Assembly (NCBI GenBank): GCA_036897625.1
Contig: JAYMTA010000224.1
Coordinates: forward strand, 1 to 34,285
Source of the DNA: Pelargonium cotyledonis
Lineage: Eukaryota > Streptophyta > Magnoliopsida > Geraniales > Geraniaceae
Reading direction: 5' to 3'
Length of the DNA stretch: 34,285 nt
Part shown: piece after piece, positions 20,595-30,400 of the stretch
Layout: each line of letters starts with the position of its first letter
Position numbering within the stretch: position 1 is the stretch's first letter
The notes under the pieces: generated by a model
What the model saw: the letters and a program-made list of their open reading frames with translations, nothing else
Told to the model about the DNA's origin: nothing
The model's database searches: none
Position numbers and translations under genes: made by a program

Positions 20595-21948
20595 TCAACC
20601 ATCTGCAAAACATGAGACATCAAGGTTCATAAGAGAAGGCAATAAACAATGAAGAAACTGAAACAGAGGAGAATGAAATTCATAAAAAGTTACCGTTGTG
20701 GGTTCTGGAATTGAAGATTGGGAAGTCAAGTGAAGAAGTGGGTATGGAGATTGAGAGCCTGGTTGCACTGTTTGATGACTTGTCATCCAAATCAAGCCAT
20801 GAGTCTCTGTTTTTTGGAGGCCACTCCTCAAAGAAGCTATGAACAATCTTCTGGGGTTGCTGTTGATTATCTCTGATGTCACTTCCCAGGAGATAGCAGT
20901 GCTGATCTTGCTTATTTGCTTCTTTGGAGTGCTGTTCTTGAGGCTGGAGTTGCAGATAGGAGTAGTCAGTCTGTAAGCCAGAGCAGCTCCTCTGTTTTGT
21001 GGAAGATGAAGAGCTCATTGTGAGAGGTGTTGGCTGCCAAGAATCCTCCATGGATGAACCAGAGAAGCTTCTGGCAGAGGCAGCCCCAGAAGAAGGCTCT
21101 GATGAGAAGAAAGCATACTCATCCACCTCATCTTTCAGTCCATAGCTGCTACCATAGCTGTTCCTTCTTCACAACCCAAGAACAGAAACATTAGTTGATA
21201 ACCATAGTAAACATCAAACCAACAAAGGTTTTGAGAAAAAAATATGTAAAAATACCTGTAATCTGAGTTGGATTGGGAATAGGAACCAGAGTGCAAGAAC
21301 AAATTGGTGTTGTTGTCTTGAGGTGGTCTTGAAGAGGATCTGTGGGAGTAGAGGAAGCTGGGTTGTTGCTGGTGTTGTGGGAGATGGGTTGAGGTGTAAC
21401 AATGGTGGTGGTGGTGATCAGAAGAAAAAGACTGGTTTTTGGTGGTGATTGAAGAAGAAGAAGAAATGGGTGTTGTTGCATTTGGAGGTTGTGATGATAA
21501 AATTTCCACAGGCTTTCTTGAACGGTTCTTGCCTCTGTGCATGTGTCTCTCACAGTACTTGGAGTCAGGGTAGGCTTCTTTAGAGCACCTCCATTTCTTG
21601 CCATCTGTTCTCCTGCACCTCCCTGGTTCTGGGTCTATCTTCTTCCCCAAACCCACCTGAAAACAGTTCCATCCAACTGCAATAAACCAGACAATCAATA
21701 TACACTTCATTGACACTCAAAATAGAGCTAAGCTAAGCTAACAAGTTTTTCAATATCTTACTATGTTGTGGAGATTGGTGAGAGAAGAGGCTTGAAGAGA
21801 AAGTGGAGTCCACGTAGCTTCTCTTGACGGTGAAGAGGAGGTCAGGAGGGATGGGCATGCCTGAGACCATGTACTTGAAGATGAGAGCTTGGTGCTCAAG
21901 CTCTTGCCACTGGTTGGCTGTGAATGGAAACCTGTTCCTTGCACTCAT
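20595..21948 (-). CDS. GRF: Growth-regulating factor (GRF5/6-type) transcription factor
   Basis: Four minus-strand exons: 21762-21948, 21256-21676, 20694-21163, 20595-20602, giving 361 aa. GRFs are plant nuclear transcription factors that drive cell proliferation in leaves and other organs together with GIF co-activators. The QLQ domain (GIF binding) starts near residue 7 with Q13-x3-L17-x2-Q20. The WRC domain (about 77-120) has [17 protein letters not shown] and the C3H zinc ligands C83, C93, C104 and H107. The C-terminal half is Ser/Gln/His-rich with an FFD-like motif (FFEEWPP, 313-319) and a TQL-like ATRLSISIP (336-344). The start is the first in-frame ATG ([10 protein letters not shown]). 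The last exon is only 8 nt and yields the ending N-D-G. Exon 3 opens with a NAGNAG acceptor. miR396 targets exon 2. The exact paralogue number is not assignable by eye. Confidence 0.93.
21164..21169 (-). other. NAGNAG tandem acceptor, GRF intron 2
   Basis: On the minus strand the intron ends ...TTGTGAAGAAG|GAACAGC. Both AGs (21168-21167 and 21165-21164) are usable in frame: the distal one gives R-N-S-Y-G, the proximal one adds one Arg (R-R-N-S-Y-G). I used the distal site for the annotated protein. Confidence 0.75.
21504..21524 (-). promoter_or_regulatory. miR396 target site in GRF exon 2
   Basis: The 21-nt minus-strand site starts CGTTCAAGAAAGCC and ends TGTGGAA, the canonical GRF miR396 site with the usual single-base bulge. 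It codes for R-S-R-K-P-V-E right after the WRC zinc finger. Known biology: miR396 cleaves or represses GRF mRNAs and restricts growth in older tissue. The site is intact here. Confidence 0.95.
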
Positions 21949-22096
21949 CACAAGAACAAGAACAAGAACAAGAAACACTTTCTTGATCACTCCAAACTGA
22001 AGAACACACAAGTATTTGGAGGCGAGAAGAGGTAAAGAGTAGCAGAATCTTGTGTGTTGATGATAAACACTAATGGGTTCTAATTATATTGAGTTT

Positions 22097-22127
<31 letters not shown>

Positions 22128-22270
22128 AGAGTTGCTTCTGCTGTGCTGCTACTTGCTACTGCTACTGCTGCTGCAGCTGCTGCTGCTAATATTATGACTG
22201 CATCACACTCTGTAGTTTCTGCATCCTCAGCTGCTGCTCTGTCTCATAGCAGCTCTTGTCTCTGACACAT
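21949..22270 (-). promoter_or_regulatory. GRF leader region with (CT)n and CAG-rich tracts
   Basis: Directly upstream of the GRF ATG. (AG)14 at 22097-22125 reads as (CT)n in the transcript sense, and 22141-22188 is a CTG/CTA-rich stretch (CAG/TAG-rich in the transcript sense). CT-rich leaders and trinucleotide tracts are frequent in long GRF 5' UTRs. No in-frame ATG extends the protein. The transcription start is not determined. Confidence 0.55.
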
Positions 22271-23649
22271 CTACGGAAACCCATAAACTAAAGATTAGAG
22301 AGTCCATGGAAAAAATATTATTAAAAAAAACAAGAAAGAAAAGGTTTTTAGTATCATCATTATTATTTAAGACTTCCCAAGAGTTGTTTTTATGTGTTGT
22401 CTCTGAAACCAATACCAAAGCCTCTGTCTCTCTCTCAGACATACCCAACACAAATATAAGAGAAGGTTATTTGGTGTACAGTAATGGAGCTTTTACTGCT
22501 GCTACTTAACTCTTTTACTTTTTCTGTTCCTTTACCTCACACCGTCCACTTCCCATTTCCCAATTGACCTTTTTTTCTATTTGGGAAATTCACATACATA
22601 AATGTTTCTTTAAAACTCCTCCAAACCCACCTCAAAATAATATATTTTGTGTAGATTGGTTGGTTTGTTTGTTTGTTTGTTGTGAATAGATAAAGTGATC
22701 AAGTATATGAGCATCGTGTTGAGTTGCTTGCTTATAGTAGGACTGTACTTCAAACAACTTTATTACACAAACCCAATTTCCCATAATCATTATTATTATT
22801 ACAAGTGACCATGACTCTAAAATAACCTAGCTAGCTCTCTCTGTGGACCATTGAATAATCATAATCATAAACCTACTGACATGCAAATATGCCTAAACCA
22901 CCACTACTACTATGTATCATCAATGTATGCAAAATGTACGTTTCCATCATCTTTTTTTTAGCTTCCCCTAGTGTTTTGAGGCATGGGATGGTGTTATCAG
23001 TTATGGGCTCTCTCTGTCAATCAAAAACCAATACAAAATGGGGTTTGTCCAATCCATAGTAAAGTAAAAATGCAGAACACAGTAGTGAAAATTGAAATGG
23101 AAGGCTCAGAACAAACAAGAGGGATTGGATTGACTTGCAAACAACATTAAATTTGTTTGGTTGGGTTTATTAAGTGTTGTGCAGTGCCACAGGCAGAGAA
23201 AGAGTAACTATTCTTGTGCAGAAAGCTAAGGTCACAAATAATAGATGAAGAAGAATTGAAGATATAGATAGTGCTCTCCACTCTCTCTCTCTCTCTCTGT
23301 TGTTATCTATCTCTCCCTGACCCTGGCAGCAAACACATGCAAAAGCACCTCCTTTTGTGTTTATTTATGCTATAAAGAGAGCCCACTTCACTCACCCCAG
23401 CCTCTTCTTTCACTTACTACTACTATATTTTTACATTATTTCACTACACCCCTAAAGGTTAACATGAAATTTCATTTTCTGTCAAAAACTCGACCATTTA
23501 GGATTTGGCACAACCTGGTAAATTTATCAGCTCAATACAGTTTCTTCAAGATTTTAGCATCTGTCTATTGATATATATATATAGGCATTTGCAATAGAAA
23601 AAAACACACTTGAAGCTGCCATTTCCTGTGCACTACTCGGGAACAAATC

Positions 23650-23940
23650 TCATGGGATGGACACAAACCAACTGCTTGGAACAGTCTCTTGTGTTGGATC
23701 ACTCACTTGCGCATCCATTTCACAGAGAACTTGGATCCATGCTTTCCACATTCCCACTCCAACAAAATTAATGAACCAATTTAATGTTGTCTCCTCTTCA
23801 TTGTAATGAGCCACAACTTGCAAGTAGACCAACATGGTGTTCATAAATATAAAAGTTTGGCTTACCAAACATCCAACACAGTCGTCGTTACCATATTTAC
23901 ACACGAATGAACCTAAGATATAACCAATGCCGGTGGTCAC
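23650..23940 (-). other. Unrecognised 96-codon open frame
   Basis: An open minus-strand frame begins at 23940 and ends at a stop at 23650. The peptide includes hydrophobic stretches (NTMLVYLQVVAHY, NWFINFVGVGMWKAW) and several Cys. I cannot tie it to a family. It could be a transposase or host-gene relic, or a chance frame in the DENN gene 3' flank. Confidence 0.2.
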
Positions 23941-23989
23941 AGAATCGTTAGATCAAACTGATGTAAACCCTATCTTCCTGCTGGTCCCA

Positions 23990-24009
23990 GGGAGAGAACT
24001 CTCTCTCCC
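23990..24009. repeat. 8-bp perfect inverted repeat (hairpin)
   Basis: GGGAGAGA (23990-23997), loop ACTC, TCTCTCCC (24002-24009). It lies about 430 bp beyond the DENN stop codon. The hairpin is exact; its role, if any, is unknown. Confidence 0.6.
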
Positions 24010-24433
24010 ACCTAAAGCTGGAAGCTTATTTAAGCATCAATGGTCCACATGACCGAACCATTCTCAATAGAGTACAATATTCATAATTTTGTGAATGAAT
24101 CTCAAATAGTTGCATCAATCCGGATAATGGGGAAAAAAATCAAGATAGTACTCATAAGGAAATAAACTAATAGATAGTAGAGTTCAAATTCAGGTGGCAT
24201 ACAACATTAAACTCCTCATTCCAATATTGATTCTCATGTCTGTACATTTTTCCCAGGTACCGAAGTATCCAATACATTGTCTCTATAATCCCACAAAGTA
24301 TACATTTAATCTACATATTTAAGAGGCGGGATGGTGGCTTAATTCATGTTAACTTAAATATCAAAATTACCAAACTTGGGCGATCAAGTTACAACACAAC
24401 AATACAATTCAAGTTTAACCTTGTGTGGCAGCT

Positions 24434-27400
24434 CTAGTCCTTCTGGTAAAGAGAGAGGACTCGGTCTGTATGTACAGAGAAGAGTTGTGTATCCACAAAT
24501 AGCTGCTTGGCATATAAAAGAGGATCAGTGTGCTCCCAAACAATGAGATGAAAACAAGGTCAAACTACAGAACCATAAGATTGACGCTCCGAGACATACC
24601 TTCATAAAAGGTCGATCTCGACTGGGGAATGAGTCAATAAAACTCTCCTTCAGGAGCAGTGATACCTACAAGGTTACGGAATTCAGAATAGTATACAATA
24701 AATTTCATTCCTTCCCATTCAAATATATATATACATAGACATCTATCAAGGAGTGTGCACACGTGCTTAATAGATATCAATATCATTAATAAGAAACGGA
24801 TCACACATTACTAAGATTATACATTACATACCTTATCATCATTCAACTGTACATTCGTAATTGTGTGCGAGCGCAGGTTGGAGCAAAGATTATCCAAGTA
24901 CGATCTTAAAACTGCTAGAAATCCCTTGGCAGCTTCAATCTACAAACAATTATAATCAGAAACAATCAGCAGAGAATATTACTGCCACGTCATTACAATG
25001 TATAGTTCTTAAGATATTCACGAAATTACAAATTTGGTGACCTAAACCATATTACAGAAAGCAAAAGTATAATGATTAAAACACTATTGCTCTTTCCTAA
25101 CATATCAAATACTCCTTCCGTCCTAAAATTTGTGTTCACTTTTCTTTTTTAGTTAGTTAGTTACGCATAAATAAACAACAATATCCCCTAAGATACTAAG
25201 AACCCCTTGAGATTGTTACAACATGAGCATATTAGGGTATAAAGGAAAGATTCTAACGTTAATAAATTTATCCTTAATTTTTACAAAAATGAGAAAATGA
25301 AAGTTGACTATCATTTTGAGACGGGGTAATACTGACTGAGTGATTACAAAAAAGCCAAAATGAACTATTCTTTCTACAAAGGATTGATCAATATCACTAA
25401 CTGATGAACAATATGCAAATGAACATACAAAAAAAAAGGGGAGTCAAGGGAAACTTGGAGAGTTCAAAGGTCTAAGACACAGAAATAGTATAGATCTTCA
25501 AATGTGAGAAATAGGAAGAGTTGGACGAACTTTCAGTGCATTAAGATTACACGATAGAGCACACCTGAACATCAGTGCATTCATGCACAGGCCTTTTCCT
25601 CGCTAAATAACTTTCTCCTACAAGCTTTGAATGATATGGACTTAGGGAGGAAAACAAATCCTTATGTTGTGGTAACCTTGGTATACCTGATGACTTCACC
25701 TATCACAGCCCAAAAATAACAATGATTATATAACTTGATTTTCAAGCGCAACTAAATACAGTAACAGATGTGTTCATTACTAGCATCGCCAGTCCACGGG
25801 AAAAAAGGTAGAGAATCAGTGAGAAGTGCACAGTAAATGAAAGTAAGACGGACAAAGAATGTATAAAATGATGAAAATTACAACACAAGTTCAGTAAATT
25901 TCCCCATTTCTTTTCGGTGTAAGAGATTAGTGTCTCTTCCTTACTTTGGCTTCATGCTTATCAACAAGCAAGCCAAATTCCATTCTAAAGCAGAACCAAC
26001 AGTGCCCATCATATCCATGACTTGCATTCTACAACCATTTACAGAAAAACTAATAGATCCAAGTATGATAATTGGTCCCCCACCAAACACATTAGACACA
26101 AGGGACTATTGTGTTAGGCTCCAAGAAACTTTTTAAAATCACTCCCAAGCAATTCACAACTTAAAAATTCATTAGGTTGTCCGACCTGAGGCCCACAATT
26201 GATGCTACTCAAGTCTATTTCTAACCCTATACATGAATTAGAAGAAGAAAAATGAAGATACAAATAATTTGTTCCACACAAAAATTAATTTTATTATACT
26301 TATCTGTCAAAAAGAAACCATTTACATGACTGTTGACAGTGTGTTTAACAAAAACAAGTATAGATAATAAAAGTCCTAGCAAAAGTTAATGACATATCCA
26401 TAACCTTCTCCCATACATACCAATCTTGGTTGGTTTATAGATGAAAAAGTAGTGCTTGAAGGTAATATCATAGACTAAGCTTCACATGTCAGCAAAAGAA
26501 AGATTTAATCTAACCAAGTACCAAAGGTGATGGGAGATACAAACCTGGTTCTTATTAGCATCCACCATAATGACGTTTGCTAACTTCGACTGTATTTCAT
26601 TTGTTTCGTTCTTTACACCAACCTACACATAAGATTTACATTGAGTTGACAGCTGTCAACCAAGAGAAGAGGGGGATAAAAGGTTGCATTTTATGTTGGA
26701 ACTGTTGCTCTGAGATTATCTGTATTTATATGTATATAATTAAGCCTACAAACAATTGTACACAAACCTCACCCTTTCAACCCCTCGATTAATTGAATAG
26801 GGGAAATTTGGCAGCAATACTGAGCAAGCATAGAACGGTGATGCAAATACTAATACCCATCTCCTGTCCGTAAACACATCTAACTGAACTAACATATCTC
26901 ATTTTAAAAATAAAAAATCTTCCATTATTATTTTGCATTAATACTCCCACTACCGTCAAACAGTGAAACTGAGAGTCAATAGAATGCTTCATCTTTGCCT
27001 AGCATCTGAGACTTAGCTCCTTTTCCTATTTATTTCCTATTTAGTATCCTGATAATGGTATATGCGACTATAGTTTCACCATCATGATGGAAACTAGCTT
27101 TTTTTCTCTATCTGAAACCAAAATCAGTAGGAAAAACGCTGTCTCTTTTCTTTTTTCTTTTTTTTTCTGTCAATTTATTGTTTCCTGGGAAGCAATCAAT
27201 TACCAGTATAATGTCACAATTTCATTCCAACAAAAATCTTATTTAATAAAATGCTAAAGAAAGGGTGTTCACTTCGCATGGGCAGAAAGAACCTAAGATC
27301 TAAATGTACCCACTCTATCCCTTCAAACCTGCAGGAGAAGCCAGAGTCTCCATTTCTTCGGCCCTAATTTTCCTTTCTTGCAGGATATTCCCAATAAATT

Positions 27401-30400
27401 TACATATGAACCCCCACAAAAGATTTCAGAGTTCAATCATGTTCAGCTTGTTATTAGTTCATGAAAGATGATGGGATGATAATAAATAAATAAAAATTGA
27501 AAACTCACAATGTAAGGAACAGGTGCATCTAAGAAGTCCAACATGTTGTTTGGTAAAACCTGGAAGTTAGTACATATCATTAATAACCACAGGAACAATG
27601 AAAAACACAATACAACTATTGCAAATTGAACAGTTAGCCTGATAGGCATCATAAGAAGAAACATAATATACCGGCATTAACAAGCTCTGCCATTGGTAGG
27701 GCCGGATCAGAGGAATTATTGACAAAACTGAAGCTGATAAGATTCCCTGCAAATGAAACAAATTCAACACTTCTATTGTTTTCTATATCAAGGGAGGGGC
27801 TGATAACAACAAACAAACAAACAACAAAATCTAGATAACTGAAATTGGCTTTCTTAAGGCCCTTCAGTGAAGTGCTTTTTGCTTGAACGACAATAGCTTT
27901 ACTGAACCAAGATTGGCTCAGATCCAACTAATTAAGACAATTAAATAATGACTCAGCATACTTTCTACCCATGAAAACCAACCAGAGAGACCAACCTAAC
28001 TGTCAAATGATACTTAACTATGGTACCTAGGAAGGGAGGACCTGACTCGTTTCTCGGATAACTTGTACGAACAAGTAAATACACAAGGAAAAAACTGTAA
28101 ATGGAAAACCTTACTGCAAGAGACCAGGGATCATACATACCAAATTAGAACAAATAACTACAATTTGCTTTTCCAGCAGTGCTCCAGCAAACATTGTCAA
28201 CACCTACAGTGAGAATCAACACCCTAATTTAGCTTTCATGTATATATTAGATGATCATTACAAAACAAAACAAAAAATGGTATCGTAGTCAACACAAGGG
28301 GTAACAGAGAAAAAGAAAACATATTCCAACTAATTAACTCAAAGTGATAATACAATGATTTAACTATTCACCTGCATCCATCACACAGTATATGATGAAT
28401 CCAATAACAAACAGAAGGATTTGACTTTAGACTAAAATCCTTGCACTTATCCAAAGTACAGTCTCCATTGGAGTAACTATCACAACATATAATCTAATAA
28501 CAAGAACTTAGGACTGCAGCCAAATGTGAGAATTATTTCAATTGCCATGCAGGCATGCTGAGTACCATGTAAATCAATAAATGGAATGGATAGTTATCAC
28601 AAACAACTACTCTCTTACGAACTTCACACAATGTTACTAATGGGAGGAAGCATAATCTTACATTCTCAAGTCGCAAGGAGCCACATAAACTTGCAATAGT
28701 CCATAGAGATAATGAAGTTGCTTCTTCCTCGGTCATTAGAGCATTGTGTGCCTGGTAAAAGCCAACAGCAATGAGATGCAAATAACTTCTAGGTTTAACT
28801 AGCAAAATAGTTGTAAAATACAAAATTGAAAAGAAAAGGATATATTAATATTTGACAAACATACATGAAACAGAAGCAACATTAGTTATCTAATGCTACA
28901 TAAATAATAACTCAATCTACCTCAGCTAACTCCAAACTTGTACTGCATGATCTCAAATCAATAGTAGACCCAGCATGTAACACTATTTCATCTGGTCTAT
29001 GATATTCCAAGGGATGCAGGTGCTCCAAAGGGTGAAACCTTAGTGTTGAACCCCTAGTAGGAATGTGTAGCTGGAAATACTCGCATATAATCTGTAACGA
29101 CCCGTGATTATTTTCCTGAAAAAATATGAGGGGGAACATCAACTGGCGGTAGACAGCTTAAGAACATATGTACGTATGAGAAATAAACAAGAAACACTCG
29201 AACCTTAGCCCATTCAAGAATATCAGTATAGTCACTTGATTCTTCCTGGCCGGAAAAGGATGCCTCTTCTGTCTCTACATCATCAACATCACTCCTAAAA
29301 TTTCTGTCTTCACAAGGAGATCCCTGAAAACTGCATAAAGTAATTAGAAATACACTATTTTATATGTAACAATAGGTTTAATAGGAAAAAACAATGATTA
29401 TAATTCTAAATTTTAATACAAAACCACACCCTGTAGAAATGGGAGAATACCGAAGTACTGAAATCAAGGCACCTATGTTGCTAGGTAGAAATGATAAAAC
29501 ATAAAGCCATCTCATCCAAGTAGATTCTAGTAAATAATTACAGTTTTTTTTTTGTCTACTTGAGACTCCGGCTCTCAATGTAATAATTATCCTGATTATA
29601 AGCTTCATGCAATGTTTGGAAAGACTCCATAGAAACTTGCTTATAACCTTAAAAGATGCTTAGCAGCTGTAACTTGCTCTTTCAAGCAGGCCTCCACGAT
29701 AAATGAGAGAACAATCATGAATCTATTAATTATAGACATCGTAAAACTACGACCAAATACCTGGAGGAAGAATCAGAGCTTTCATATTGATAATAGCGCA
29801 GAAGTGGAAGGACGGCATTTGGCATACGCCTTTCAACTGCCTGCTTGTTCGTTACAAAATCGTCAACATAGATGTCACAACCTTCACTGTTTCCAGTACT
29901 AGGTTTTGTTCCCGCTGTAAGCATCTCAGATTCATTGAGTGGAACAGCAAAATTTGTAATAGGTCTTGTTCCTGCTGTAAGCATCGTGGATTCATTGAGT
30001 GGAACAGCAAAATTATCATTGACACCTTTCTTCAGTAAATCCCCCTCATGCTCCCGGTGACACCCATTATCTGCAACTCTTTCAGACGTTAATTCTCTGA
30101 AACTTAATTGGGACATTTCCGCTGCTCCATCAACAGTGTCCTCCGCAGATATATGCTTTGGAGATGTATCATCTAAATTTTCTTCTCTATTTTCATCATT
30201 GCCATAATTCAGTATTTCTAAGTCTAAAAGACCAATATCTTTCGTTAACCGTTCCAGCCTTTCTTCAGTAAGGATACTACAGCAAAATGCACATGTTAAA
30301 ATGAGCACATTAAAAGATGTTATATGGGACCAATATAATATGAAAATAAAGAAATCACAACAAAATAACATATAAATTGATCCTCTCCACCAAAACTGTA

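Larger units (their letters stand above)
22271..24433. other. GRF promoter and DENN-gene 3' flank, no confirmed gene
   Basis: About 2.2 kb of AT-rich DNA between the GRF leader and the DENN gene stop. It contains a (CT)9 run at 23281-23298, an AT run near 23570, an unrecognised 96-codon open frame at 23650-23940 (-) and a perfect hairpin at 23990-24009. The part next to 24434 must hold the DENN gene 3' UTR. Confidence 0.55.

Noticed and set aside
21191..21604. Out-of-frame minus-strand open frame within GRF exon 2
   Set aside because: Alternative frame of the same exon; the true frame carries the WRC zinc finger.
29787..30038. Plus-strand frames with repeated FIEWNSKI peptide
   Set aside because: Antisense translation of the 60-bp duplication in DENN exon 7.
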